Assembly (NCBI GenBank): GCA_020845475.1
Contig: JADLFN010000048.1
Coordinates: 25,507-89,506 of the forward strand
Source: Planctomycetota bacterium
GTDB lineage: Bacteria; Planctomycetota; UBA8742; UBA2392
DNA: 64,000 nucleotides
Direction of reading: 5' to 3'
Part shown: positions 9,214 through 17,679 of the stretch, one piece after another
Layout: each line of letters starts with the position of its first letter
How positions within the stretch are numbered: the first letter of the stretch is position 1
Made by a program: the position numbers and the translations under genes
Notes under the pieces: model-generated
Seen by the model: only the letters and a program-made list of their open reading frames with translations
Databases searched by the model: none
Told to the model about the DNA's origin: nothing

Positions 9214-10922
9214 TTCTTCGCGCCCTGCGCGACTTTGAATTCGGCGACGAGGCCTTCGAGCCGTCCGATAATCGGCGCGACTTCTTTGCCCAGTTTGCGC
9301 AGCTCGGGCGAGGAAATCTCTTCGATCAGCGTTTCCACGGCCAGTTCTGCGCGCTGCGTGGCGCCGCCTGCTCCGTGAGAGTGATCGCGCTTCATGTGCG
9401 GGAAGAGCAGCACGTCGCGGATACTGTGCGTGTTCGTGAGCAACATGATCAGGCGGTCAATGCCCAGGCCCAGCCCGCCTGCGGGCGGCATGCCGGCCTC
9501 AAGGGCTTCCACGTAATCGTAATCGATTTCCTTGGGCGCCTCGACGTCGGCTGATTTCGCGCCCATCTCGACCTGCTCTTTGAAGCGTGCCAACTGCTCC
9601 GTGGGCTCGTTGAGCTCGGAGAACGCGTTGGCGAATTCGACACCGTTGATAAACAGCTCGAAGCGTTCGCATAGTCTCGGGTCGTCTTCGCGCGCCTTGG
9701 TGAGCGGGCATATCGCCGTGGGATAGTCGATCATGAACGTGGGCTGGATCAGGTGCGACATGGCCGTCGCTTCCAGCACCTGGTCGGCGAGCTTGTAATG
9801 ATCTTCGTGAACTTCGAGCCCAAGGGCCTTTGCCTTGGCGGCCACGGCCGCGACGTCGTGCAATTCCACGCCCGCATACTCGCGCAGCAGGTCGGAATAT
9901 TTGCGGCGCGCAAAGGGCTTGCCGAGATCAATTTCAACTTCGCCCCATTTGAACACGAGGTTGCCGTCGGGCCGGATTGTGTTCGCTGCGTGGCGGATTA
10001 ATCCTTCCGTAATCTCCATCATCGAGTGGTAGTCGCCGTAGGCTTCGTACAACTCCATCATCGTGAATTCGGGGTTGTGCGTGGCGTCGATGCCCTCGTT
10101 GCGGAAATTTCTGTTGATCTCGAACACGCGCTCAAACCCGCCCACCAGCAGCCGTTTCAAATAGAGCTCGGGCGCGATTCTTAAATACATGTTCATGTGC
10201 AGCGTGTTGTGGTGCGTGATAAACGGCCGCGCGCGCGCGCCGCCGGGAATGGCGTGCAGCATGGGCGTTTCGACTTCGAGGTAGCCCTTCTTGCCCAGAT
10301 AATCGCGCATGGCGGCCAGCACCTGCGAGCGCTGCTCAAAGCGTGAGCGCACATCGGCATGCACCATCAGGTCAAGATAGCGCTTGCGGTAACGCAGCTC
10401 CGTGTCCGTGAACGCGTCGTGGGTGATTTCCTTGCCGCTTTCATCCTTGTAGGTGCGAGGCAGCGGCGGCACGGCCAGCGCCTTGGTGAGAAATTTCAAC
10501 TCGGTCGCAAAGAGCGTGACTTCGCCCGTGCGCGTGCGCTGGACGTCGCCCTTGACGTAAATGAAGTCACCTAAATCGATCTGGTCATAGACGGCCATAG
10601 CCGCGTCGCCGACAGACTTGGCGTTCAGGTAAACCTGCACTTTGCCAGTCTCGTCGAATACATCGATGAACACGGCCTTGCCCATCTTGCGATTGGCCAG
10701 CACACGACCGGCGACCGCCTTGCCGGCGATTTTGGGCCCGTCGTGTTTGCCCTCGGCGGGTTTGGGTGAAGCGGCTTCCAGCTTCTCAAACTCCGCCTTG
10801 ATGGGAGCAATGCCGTCGCGTGCGGGTGTGCGCACGGCATAGGGATTGACGCCGAGTTTCGTGAGCGCGTCGCGTTTGGCGATGCGCTGTGCACGGTACT
10901 GATCGATGGTTTCTTCGGGCAT
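9210..10922 (-). CDS. lysS: Lysine--tRNA ligase, class II
   Basis: Charges tRNA-Lys with lysine in the cytoplasm. ATG 10922 (MPEETIDQYRAQRIAKRD) is chosen over an in-frame start at 10997 because GGAG lies six bases upstream and the protein then has normal family length (570 residues). N-terminal OB-fold anticodon-binding domain (residues ~60-165), then the class II core: motif 2 FRNEGIDATHNPEFTMMELYEA and motif 3 GLGLGIDRLIMLL. About 35 extra residues follow motif 3 (SSPELRKLGKEVAPIIGRLEGL), a short helical C-terminal extension. It overlaps the next gene by four bases and lies 135 bp after the ABC ATPase gene. Confidence 0.97.
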   Translation of the reverse strand: MPEETIDQYRAQRIAKRDALTKLGVNPYAVRTPARDGIAPIKAEFEKLEAASPKPAEGKHDGPKIAGKAVAGRVLANRKMGKAVFIDVFDETGKVQVYLNAKSVGDAAMAVYDQIDLGDFIYVKGDVQRTRTGEVTLFATELKFLTKALAVPPLPRTYKDESGKEITHDAFTDTELRYRKRYLDLMVHADVRSRFEQRSQVLAAMRDYLGKKGYLEVETPMLHAIPGGARARPFITHHNTLHMNMYLRIAPELYLKRLLVGGFERVFEINRNFRNEGIDATHNPEFTMMELYEAYGDYHSMMEITEGLIRHAANTIRPDGNLVFKWGEVEIDLGKPFARRKYSDLLREYAGVELHDVAAVAAKAKALGLEVHEDHYKLADQVLEATAMSHLIQPTFMIDYPTAICPLTKAREDDPRLCERFELFINGVEFANAFSELNEPTEQLARFKEQVEMGAKSADVEAPKEIDYDYVEALEAGMPPAGGLGLGIDRLIMLLTNTHSIRDVLLFPHMKRDHSHGAGGATQRAELAVETLIEEISSPELRKLGKEVAPIIGRLEGLVAEFKVAQGAKK

Positions 10923-11056
10923 GACAGCTCCAGTCACACGCAAGTGCGACAAACGCGTCGCCCCCACAAGGCGCGGCATCGTATCCATGAGGGCCACATT
11001 CGCCAGAAGGCGCGAGGCCCGGCGGCATCGGATTGGTGTTCTTGCCGCGAAACGCG

Positions 11057-11914
11057 TCAGCGCGATTTTGCGCCGGGATCCGATCCCAGCATTTTGACGT
11101 AGAAGCTCTCGAGTGAAGCCAGCGGCGCGCCACTGCGTTCAACGGTCAGCCCTCTAGCCCGGGCAAGTTCTTCAAGGGCCTTGACGGCTTCCGGGTGCGC
11201 GGGCGAGACGCGCAATTCGTAGCTGCCCTGTTCACGCAGCAGTTCTTCCAGCGTGCCGAGCTTCAGCAGTTTGCCCGAATTGAGAAAGGCCACGCGGTGG
11301 CAAACGTTTTCAATTTCGCCCAGCAGGTGGCTGGAGATCACGATGGTCTTGCCTTTCCTGGCCAGTTCGACAATCAGCTCTTTCATGTCGCGCGCGCCCA
11401 GCGGATCCAGGCCGCTTGTGGGCTCGTCGAGAATAAACACCTCGGGGTCGCCCATCAGCACGCTGGCCACGCCCAGCCTGCGCTGCATGCCCTTTGAAAA
11501 GCCCTTCACGCGGCGGTCGGCTGCGTCTCTCAGGCTGACGCGCTCAAGTAGTTCGTCAGCACGCCTGACGGAAGCTTGTCGGGTCAAGCCTGCGAGGGCG
11601 CCCATCAGGCGCAGCGTCTCGCGCGCCGTCAGGAACGGCAGGAGCGTGCTTTCCTCGGGCAGGTAACCTGTGGCCTTGCGCGCCGCCAGCGACCCCGGCG
11701 CAAAATCCAGCACGCGCGCAGAACCCGAATCGGGGCGCAGCAGGCCTACGCAAATCTTGAATGCGGTGCTCTTGCCCGAGCCATTGGGGCCCAGCACGCC
11801 AAAGACCTCGCCCTTTTCGATGGACATGGAAAGGCCGTCAAGCGCTTGCACGCGCCGACGGCCAAAGAAATCCCTAAACGTTTTGGATAGGTTGTCGAGC
11901 TCAAGCGCTGGCAT
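11057..11914 (-). CDS. ABC transporter ATP-binding protein (CcmA/NatA class)
   Basis: 285 residues with a full ABC ATPase set: Walker A GPNGSGKST, Q-loop GYLPEESTLLP, signature FSKGMQRRLG, Walker B VFILDEPTSGLDP and switch His in VISSHLLGE. It is a one-domain type I exporter ATPase with a ~60-residue C-terminal extension, as in ABC-2 drug/sodium exporters. No permease partner lies next to it, which is unusual. Its ATG (11914) is preceded by a perfect hairpin (11919-11938) whose central GGGAGG would be its ribosome-binding site, so pairing could hide the site. Confidence 0.92.
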   Translation of the reverse strand: MPALELDNLSKTFRDFFGRRRVQALDGLSMSIEKGEVFGVLGPNGSGKSTAFKICVGLLRPDSGSARVLDFAPGSLAARKATGYLPEESTLLPFLTARETLRLMGALAGLTRQASVRRADELLERVSLRDAADRRVKGFSKGMQRRLGVASVLMGDPEVFILDEPTSGLDPLGARDMKELIVELARKGKTIVISSHLLGEIENVCHRVAFLNSGKLLKLGTLEELLREQGSYELRVSPAHPEAVKALEELARARGLTVERSGAPLASLESFYVKMLGSDPGAKSR

Positions 11915-11918
11915 GTCG

Positions 11919-11938
11919 CACGGGCCTCCCGGCCCGTG
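11919..11938 (-). repeat. CACGGGC hairpin, copy 1, covering the ribosome site of the ABC ATPase
   Basis: Perfect palindrome: CACGGGCC, spacer GGGA, GGCCCGTG when read on the minus strand. The same 20 bases occur at 24559-24578 in the other orientation, and a variant at 17650-17668. Here the GGGAGG in the middle is the only Shine-Dalgarno-like sequence in front of ATG 11914. Confidence 0.7.
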
Positions 11939-11983
11939 AAGGGCGCGCTTCCAATGAAACCGGCAAGGGCCAGGCGGCCTTTG

Positions 11984-12187
11984 CTATCCACCGACCTTGT
12001 TCATCATGGTTGCCTGCATCTTGCGCTTCTGACTCTGGCGAATCTTGCGCGCCCGGATCACGCTCGGCTTCTCGTAGAACGCCACGCGCTTGAGTTCACG
12101 CGTCAGGCCTTCTTTTTCGCAGGATTTCTTGAAACGCTTGAGCAGTTGATCGAGCGACTCGGAGCCGCGTGCCTTGACCTTGACCAT
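11984..12187 (-). CDS. rpsU: 30S ribosomal protein S21
   Basis: 67 residues, typical S21 length. The sequence shows the family pattern: MVKVKARGSESLDQLLKRFK, CEKEGLTRELKR and a basic tail RARKIRQSQKRK. S21 binds the 30S platform near the anti-Shine-Dalgarno end of 16S rRNA and helps initiation. The gene is divergent from trxA across 173 bp. Confidence 0.96.
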   Translation of the reverse strand: MVKVKARGSESLDQLLKRFKKSCEKEGLTRELKRVAFYEKPSVIRARKIRQSQKRKMQATMMNKVGG

Positions 12188-12280
12188 GAATCCCGCATCC
12201 TTGTCAGAAGTAATGAATTCCCCAAAGGGGCAAAGAATCTAGCCGTGTACCCATGAACTATCAAGGGGCGGGCATGGCCG

Positions 12281-12309
12281 TTGTGGCCGCGAGGAATATT
12301 TCCTATTCT
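12281..12309 (+). promoter_or_regulatory. Predicted sigma70-type promoter for trxA
   Basis: TTGTGG at 12281-12286 and TATTCT at 12304-12309, spaced 17 bp, 52 bp upstream of the trxA start. An imperfect inverted repeat (CGCGAG-GAATA / TATTCTCGCG, ~12288-12313) overlaps the -10. Prediction by eye only. Confidence 0.35.
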
Positions 12310-12360
12310 CGCGACGTTCGGTTTACGAGGCCGCAAGACGGCCTGAAAAAGGAGACAACC

Positions 12361-12690
12361 ATGGCAGCTTCGGCCGATGTCCAGCACGTTACCAATGACA
12401 ACTTCGAAACCTTCAAGCAGGGCAAAGTTGGCCTGCTTGACTTCAGCGCCACTTGGTGCGGCCCCTGCCAGGTGCTTGGCCCGATCGTGGACAAGCTGGC
12501 CACGGAGTTCAAAGGCAAAGTCAACGTGGGCAAAGTGGATATTGATGAAGATCCTGATCTCGCCGGGCAGTTTGGCGTGATGGCAGTGCCCACGCTGGTG
12601 TTCTTCAAAGACGGAAAAGTCGTTGATCAGCACGCCGGTTTGCTGCCGGAGGGCACGCTGCGCCAGCGCCTGACCAAGCTTGTCGGGTAA
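12361..12690 (+). CDS. trxA: Thioredoxin
   Basis: 109 residues with the classical active site WCGPC in FSATWCGPCQVLGPIVDKLA, the buried Asp in LLDFSATW, and the cis-Pro loop MAVPTLVFFKDG. It reduces disulfides in cytosolic proteins. ATG 12361 has a strong AAAAAGGAG ribosome site 6 bases upstream; an upstream in-frame start at 12253 would add a poor, non-conserved leader and was rejected. A strong terminator follows 40 bp downstream. Confidence 0.97.
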   Translation: MAASADVQHVTNDNFETFKQGKVGLLDFSATWCGPCQVLGPIVDKLATEFKGKVNVGKVDIDEDPDLAGQFGVMAVPTLVFFKDGKVVDQHAGLLPEGTLRQRLTKLVG

Positions 12691-12729
12691 GCGGCAGGCT
12701 CCGCCCCGGCCCGCATCTTGAAATTCATG

Positions 12730-12761
12730 CCGCCTCCCTCAAGCACGCTTGAGGGAGGCGG
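12730..12761 (+). terminator. Rho-independent terminator after trxA
   Basis: Perfect 14-bp stem CCGCCTCCCTCAAG / CTTGAGGGAGGCGG around a CACG loop, followed by TTTGTTA. It lies between the convergent ends of trxA and the MATE gene and best serves trxA. Confidence 0.85.
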
Positions 12762-12828
12762 TTTGTTATGCGCCTGCTTAAGAGCCCGTGGATGAAACCC
12801 GGCCGGCTCCTCCAGCCTCGTGGCGTTG

Positions 12829-14280
12829 TTATGCGACCCGCGCTGCTTCGCGGCGCATCTTCCAGCGCACGATTGCATAAACGCCCGTCAGGGCCACGCT
12901 ACAGGCCGTGTTGATCCACAACAGCGTTTCCACGGCCGCGCCTGCCAGCGCTGCGATTGCCAGTGCCGGCACCATCACGAGCAAGAGCACGCCGCCGTCA
13001 ATCAGCACGGGCAAACGCAAATGCATGCGCGAAAACATGGTTTGCGAGATCACCACGTTCAGTGGCGTTAGCACAAACGATGCTGCGGTGATCACCAGAA
13101 AGCGTTCACTCCAGTGCACCAGTTCGGGCTCGGGGTTGAACCACGCCGCCAGGTCGCGCGCGAACACCAGCAAGACCGCCGTCGCCGCCGCACTGCACGC
13201 CAGCGCAAACACGATGCAGGCGCGCTCCTCGGCGCGGCCTCGCAACGGCTTGCCCGCGCCAATGGAAGTCGCCACCAGCGTTTGCGATGCCGTGCCCCAG
13301 CCAAAGGCAATCAGCGTCAGCAGCAATTCAATCTTCATGCCCACAAACACGCCCGAGACCACGGCTTCATCGCCGCCGCCGGAACTCTGCAATGTGCGAA
13401 TCAGCGCCCCGCCCGCAATGCCGCGCACGGCCACCTGCCCGTTCTTCCAGAACCCGATGCTGACCAGATCCCACAGCGCACGCCCGCGCGGCCACAGCCA
13501 CGACAGCGGCCCGCGCAAATAGCCGCGCGCCAGCGCGACAGCCAAAGCGACACTTACCACACGCGCGGCTACCGCGCCCCAAGCGCTGCCGACGACGCCA
13601 AGGCGTGGCAGGTGCAGCGCCTCGGCAACGCCGGTCCACCACGCGGGCACGAAGTCGGGGTAGGGCCCCGGCCCGTAAATGAACATCACGCAGAACACCA
13701 GGTTGAGCACGTTGCTCGTCAGGAACAGCGCCATGAATGCCTTGACGCTGCCCACAGCGCGCTGGAGCGTGGCGAGATAAAGAAACATGCCGCCGGTGAA
13801 CCCGCCGCCCAGCAGCACGCGCAGATATTGCGTGCAATGTTCAAGCTGTTGCGCTTCCTCGCGCGCGCCCATCATCAGGGCCAGTTCACGCGCGAAAATC
13901 ACGCCCGGCACGCCCAGCGCCAGGCTGAGCAGCAGCACGAATCCCGTGGCCTGCAGCGCCATCTTGCGCATGCCTTCTTCATCGCGAGCGCCAAAACGCA
14001 GGGCGATCAGCACGCCCGCACCGGCGATGGGCCCGTTGAGCAGGATCGTCTGGAACGTGGTGATCGGGTCGCACAGGCCGGTCACGGCAATGCCCGCAGC
14101 GCCCTCCGCGCCGGGCAACTGGCCCACGAGAAAGGTGTCCACGATGTTGAAAATAGCGTGCGCGGCCAGGCCGAGGATCAGGGGCAGGCCGAACAGGAAC
14201 ACGCGGCGCGTAAGTTCGCGCGCGGGATTGATAGCACTGAGCAATGACACGGCGGTTGATTGTGCCTTGCGGGCACTCAC
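12829..14280 (-). CDS. MATE-family multidrug/cation efflux transporter
   Basis: Roughly 483 residues with twelve hydrophobic helices in two six-helix halves, the first starting ELTRRVFLFGLPLILGLAAHAIFNIVDTFLVGQL (in part). The family trait of two related bundles is visible (FNIVDTFLVG / AFGWGTASQTLVATSIGAGKP). MATE proteins exchange drugs or metabolites for Na+ or H+ across the inner membrane. Open frame extends to a TTG at 14325; I use GTG 14280 because the extra residues are polar and unlike a family N-terminus, but the start is uncertain. Divergent from guaB. Confidence 0.9.
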   Translation of the reverse strand: MSARKAQSTAVSLLSAINPARELTRRVFLFGLPLILGLAAHAIFNIVDTFLVGQLPGAEGAAGIAVTGLCDPITTFQTILLNGPIAGAGVLIALRFGARDEEGMRKMALQATGFVLLLSLALGVPGVIFARELALMMGAREEAQQLEHCTQYLRVLLGGGFTGGMFLYLATLQRAVGSVKAFMALFLTSNVLNLVFCVMFIYGPGPYPDFVPAWWTGVAEALHLPRLGVVGSAWGAVAARVVSVALAVALARGYLRGPLSWLWPRGRALWDLVSIGFWKNGQVAVRGIAGGALIRTLQSSGGGDEAVVSGVFVGMKIELLLTLIAFGWGTASQTLVATSIGAGKPLRGRAEERACIVFALACSAAATAVLLVFARDLAAWFNPEPELVHWSERFLVITAASFVLTPLNVVISQTMFSRMHLRLPVLIDGGVLLLVMVPALAIAALAGAAVETLLWINTACSVALTGVYAIVRWKMRREAARVA

Positions 14281-14392
14281 TTGACGACAACCCCCGTCAT
14301 CCGTATCACTGTCACATGGAAGCAAGAAGCCTCACCGATTGCAGCCTCGCCATCTCGGCGGGGCTGTGTGCGTTCTTAGCCCGAGCCTGAAC

Positions 14393-15904
14393 ATGGATCC
14401 CAACGGAACGACCGCCGCCAAGCTTTTCGAGAACGCCTCGCACGGCCTGACTTACAACGACATCATCATCATGCCGGACACGATTGACTTCGCGCCCGGC
14501 GACGTGGACCTGACCACCAAACTCACGCGCGAAATCACGCTCAAGCGGCCGCTCGTTTCCAGCCCCATGGACACGGTCACGGAACACCGCATGGCCATTG
14601 CGCTGGCACTGTGCGGTGGGCTGGGCATCATTCATTACAACTGCAGCATCGCCGAACAGGTGGACGAAGTGCGCAAAGTGCGCCGCTTTGAAAACGGCTT
14701 CATCCTCGATCCGGTGGTGCTCTCACCCGAAAACACGATCGCCGATGTCGATCGCATCAAGCGTGAGCAGGGCTTTAGCGGTATCCCGATTACTCAGGAT
14801 GGCAAGCAGCGCGGCAAGCTTGTCGGCATCGTGACCAACCGCGACATCGACTTCGAGGCCGATCGCTCGCGCAAACTCAAGGAGGTCATGAGCAAAGATC
14901 TCGTGACGGCCACCAAGGGCGTTTCGCTTAACGAGGCCAACGAGATCTTGCGCAAGACGAAAAAGGGCAAGCTGCCCGTCGTGGACAAAAACGGCAACCT
15001 CGTGGCCCTTACTTCGCGCCGCGACCTCTTGAAAAACCGCGATTTCCCCGACGCCACGAAGGATGCCGGCAAGCAGCTCATCGTCGGCGCGGCGATTTCA
15101 ACACGCCTCGAAGACCGCGAGCGCATGGAAGCGCTGGTTGAAGCCGGTGCGGGCGTGTTCGTAATCGACAGCGCGCAGGGCGATTCCACGTTCCAGCACG
15201 AGACCATTAAACACATCAAGAAGAAGCACCCGTCAGTGCAGGTCATCGGCGGCAACGTGGTCACGCCCAAGCAGGCTGAAAATCTGATCAAGGCCGGCGC
15301 TGACGGCCTGCGCATCGGCATGGGCCCTGGCTCGATCTGCACGACGCAAGAGGTCACGGCCGTTGGCCGCGCTCAGGGTACGGCAGTTTATTTCACGGCC
15401 TTGGCTGCAAAAAAGCACGGTGTTCCCGTGGTCGCCGATGGCGGCATTTCCGTGACCGGCCAGATTGTGAAAGCACTTGCACTCGGTGCCAGCGCCGTCA
15501 TGTGCGGGTCACTGTTTGCGGGCACCGAAGAAAGCCCCGGCGAATATTTCTACCGCGATGGCGTGCGGCTCAAGGCCTATCGCGGCATGGCCTCGCTCGA
15601 AGCCATGAAAGCAGGCGGCGGCAAGCGCTATTTCACGGAGAGCACGGATCAGGTAAAGGTTGCCCAAGGCGTAAGCGGTTACGTGGTCGATCGCGGCACG
15701 ATGTTCACGCTCGTGGCCTACCTGAGCCAGGGCATCCGGCTGGGCTTGCAAGACATGGGCGTTCGCGGCATCAGGCAGCTGCACGAACGCCTGTACGCGG
15801 GCGATTTGCGCTTTGAGTTGCGAAGCCCGTCAGCACAGCGCGAAGGCGGCGTGCACGACCTGCACAGTTTCACCGAGCCCGACGTAGCCAGCCCGCGCAA
15901 GTAG
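14393..15904 (+). CDS. guaB: IMP dehydrogenase, eukaryote-like form
   Basis: Oxidises IMP to XMP, first step of GMP synthesis. 503 residues from ATG 14393. Barrel start GLTYNDIIIMP; tandem CBS pair at ~105-215; catalytic Cys316 in GMGPGSICTTQE; substrate loop ADGGISVTGQIVKALALGAS; active-site flap RGMASLEAM; monovalent-cation-site C-terminus SSAQ-like PSAQREGGVHDLHSF. Several blocks (KITL-like REITLKRPLVSSPMDTVTE, HYNC, NGFILDPVVLSP, GFSGIPIT, GEYFYRDGVRLKAYRGMASL) resemble animal/fungal IMPDH more than the E. coli type. Longer in-frame start at 14339 exists but lacks support. Confidence 0.95.
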   Translation: MDPNGTTAAKLFENASHGLTYNDIIIMPDTIDFAPGDVDLTTKLTREITLKRPLVSSPMDTVTEHRMAIALALCGGLGIIHYNCSIAEQVDEVRKVRRFENGFILDPVVLSPENTIADVDRIKREQGFSGIPITQDGKQRGKLVGIVTNRDIDFEADRSRKLKEVMSKDLVTATKGVSLNEANEILRKTKKGKLPVVDKNGNLVALTSRRDLLKNRDFPDATKDAGKQLIVGAAISTRLEDRERMEALVEAGAGVFVIDSAQGDSTFQHETIKHIKKKHPSVQVIGGNVVTPKQAENLIKAGADGLRIGMGPGSICTTQEVTAVGRAQGTAVYFTALAAKKHGVPVVADGGISVTGQIVKALALGASAVMCGSLFAGTEESPGEYFYRDGVRLKAYRGMASLEAMKAGGGKRYFTESTDQVKVAQGVSGYVVDRGTMFTLVAYLSQGIRLGLQDMGVRGIRQLHERLYAGDLRFELRSPSAQREGGVHDLHSFTEPDVASPRK

Positions 15905-16031
15905 CATTTTTCGGTAGCCGGTCTTCAGGCACCGGAACCTGCCCCCGACACGTTAGGATCCGCTAACTTAGCGGCTTCCAGGGCGATTGCGGGTCGCGCG
16001 CCTGCTTTTCGCGACACTATCGGAAGCTAAG

Positions 16032-16457
16032 ATGCCGCGTTCCAAAATGCGCAAGCTTCTGCCCATCCTGTTGATGTTCCTGCTCGCGGCCTGTGGTGGC
16101 ACGCGCCGCGAAGGCGATTTCGGCGGAGGCGGCAAAATTACGAAGGTGCAGGTTCTTGCCCGCGCGCTCGACGCCCAACGGGAAATCAACGACGGCGCGA
16201 TTGCCTATGATCTGCGCGATTACGGAGACTGGGCGCAAGGACACCTGCCCGGCGCGCGCAGCGCCACGCTTGAAGACCTCAAACTCGGGCGCGGCTTGCC
16301 CGACGACAAAGACGCGCCCGTCATGTTCTACGGAGATGGCGCACTCGATCAGAGCGCCGAAGACGCGGCCGAAATCGCCGTCGCTGCGGGCTACCGCAAA
16401 GTGCTCTATTTCCCCGGCGGCTGGCGCGCCTGGAGCGGCCAACCCGCAGTCGACTAA
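16032..16457 (+). CDS. Rhodanese-like lipoprotein without catalytic cysteine
   Basis: 141 residues from ATG 16032. Signal peptide ending in lipobox LLAAC (residues ~18-22), so exported and lipidated. A single rhodanese fold follows: AIAYDLRDYGDWAQGHLPGAR (in part, typical D-R...H-I-P-G-A), then VMFYGDGALDQSAEDAA where an active rhodanese has its Cys loop, and YRKVLYFPGGWRAW. The loop holds no Cys, so sulfurtransferase activity is unlikely; a binding role is more plausible. TTG 15987 is a longer alternative start, rejected because it would bury the signal peptide. Confidence 0.82.
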   Translation: MPRSKMRKLLPILLMFLLAACGGTRREGDFGGGGKITKVQVLARALDAQREINDGAIAYDLRDYGDWAQGHLPGARSATLEDLKLGRGLPDDKDAPVMFYGDGALDQSAEDAAEIAVAAGYRKVLYFPGGWRAWSGQPAVD

Positions 16458-16469
16458 CGCCTGCGGCGC

Positions 16470-16557
16470 AATTCAAAATTCAAAATGAAAAATTCAAAAG
16501 GCGGCAGCGGCGGCTGTCGCATTCAATTTTGAATTTGTAATTTTGAATTTTGAATTG
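16470..16557. repeat. Inverted pair of 7-nt-period AT-rich repeats
   Basis: The left arm reads AATTCAA AATTCAA AATGAAA AATTCAA; the right arm (from 16521) is the reverse complement pattern. 16469-16486 and 16540-16557 are perfect 18-bp inverted copies. It lies between two lipoprotein genes and is strongly AT-rich against the GC-rich background. Confidence 0.85.
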
Positions 16558-16583
16558 CCCCTGCGCCCTCCCCTCGGGTCGCC

Positions 16584-17582
16584 ATGAAACGCCTTCTAGC
16601 GGTGATTCTTGCGTTGTCCGTTGCCGCGTGCGGCAGCCAGCAGCGCCCTGACGACGGACCTGATTTCTCGCCCGAGCCGTACTCGCCAGACGAGACACCA
16701 GAGCCGCGTCTGGGTGAGATTGAATCGCTGATCTCGCAGGCCAAGCTCGAAATCAAACGCCGCGACTACGACGAAGCGCGCGTGAAGCTCCATCAAGTGT
16801 TCCGCCGCGATCGCTGGCATCCCGAAGCCAACACGCTCTATCAGGATCTGCAAATCTCGCGCGGTAAAGGCGACGCGCTGTATCAGGAGTACCTCGACCT
16901 CTACGAAGCCAATAAACAACGCGGCGACGCCCTCTGGTTCCACGTGCGCCCGTTACTGATCAAGCGCGGCATCAAGGCGTGCGAGGTCGAAATGCACCCC
17001 GACGCTGTGGATATCAAGGACGACCTTAAATCTGTTCAGGAAGCGATTCGCAATTGGAAGAAGGGAACAGTCACACACGCAGAGATCGAATTGCTGCTCC
17101 GGGTGAAGCCCGGTGATCCTCAGGTTCACATGTTGCGGATCCAAGAGTTCGTCAAAGCCGGGCGTCAGAAGGAGGCCGTTGCACTGTATAAGACCTATTC
17201 GGAAGAAAATCCCCAGAGTGGTGACGCGCTCTACCTTTACGCATTGACGGTGTTTCACCACGAAATTGGACCGGTGGGCGAGATGAAGGCGCTCAACTTG
17301 ATGCGGTCGGGTTGGATTCTAGAGCTTCCAGGCGCGCACCTGCCGGTGGGAATTGCCCGCGTTGCCTATGCCAAGATTGCCTATGACCTGGAGCCGGCAG
17401 GCCTTCCTCGCATTGATGCGCTCTTCGACAAACCGTATGGGTTATTGAACGTGGCGCTGAACTTTTTCCGTATCGCAGCTTTATCGACACCAGGAGCTGA
17501 CTTCTCTGAAGACATAAAGAGAGTGCTGGATCTGGCCGCGCGGCATAAGTTCGAACTAGAAGACCTCTCACTTCGTAAGTAG
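16584..17582 (+). CDS. TPR-like repeat lipoprotein
   Basis: 332 residues. Signal peptide with lipobox VAAC (MKRLLAVILALSVAAC), Pro/Glu/Asp-rich linker to ~55, then helical hairpins of TPR type (ESLISQAKLEIKRRDYDEARVKLHQVF, RIQEFVKAGRQKEAVALYKTY; each quoted in part). TPR lipoproteins act as periplasmic or outer-membrane scaffolds. No clear Shine-Dalgarno precedes ATG 16584. The codon and residue use of the second half (about 17000-17580) looks less GC-biased than its neighbours. No assigned partner. Confidence 0.8.
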   Translation: MKRLLAVILALSVAACGSQQRPDDGPDFSPEPYSPDETPEPRLGEIESLISQAKLEIKRRDYDEARVKLHQVFRRDRWHPEANTLYQDLQISRGKGDALYQEYLDLYEANKQRGDALWFHVRPLLIKRGIKACEVEMHPDAVDIKDDLKSVQEAIRNWKKGTVTHAEIELLLRVKPGDPQVHMLRIQEFVKAGRQKEAVALYKTYSEENPQSGDALYLYALTVFHHEIGPVGEMKALNLMRSGWILELPGAHLPVGIARVAYAKIAYDLEPAGLPRIDALFDKPYGLLNVALNFFRIAALSTPGADFSEDIKRVLDLAARHKFELEDLSLRK

Positions 17583-17649
17583 CGAAAGTGGCATCGGCAT
17601 CCTGCCGATGTCCGCCGCGCAGCGGCGGCGGCCGGCGTTGCCGGCCATA

Positions 17650-17668
17650 CACGGGCGGGACACCCGTG
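17650..17668 (+). repeat. CACGGG hairpin, copy 2
   Basis: CACGGG, spacer CGGGACA, CCCGTG, followed by CCACTT; copy 3 at 24559 is followed by CTACTT. It lies between the converging ends of the TPR lipoprotein and the Eis-like gene and could act as a shared terminator. Confidence 0.6.
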
Positions 17669-17679
17669 CCACTTGTGTT

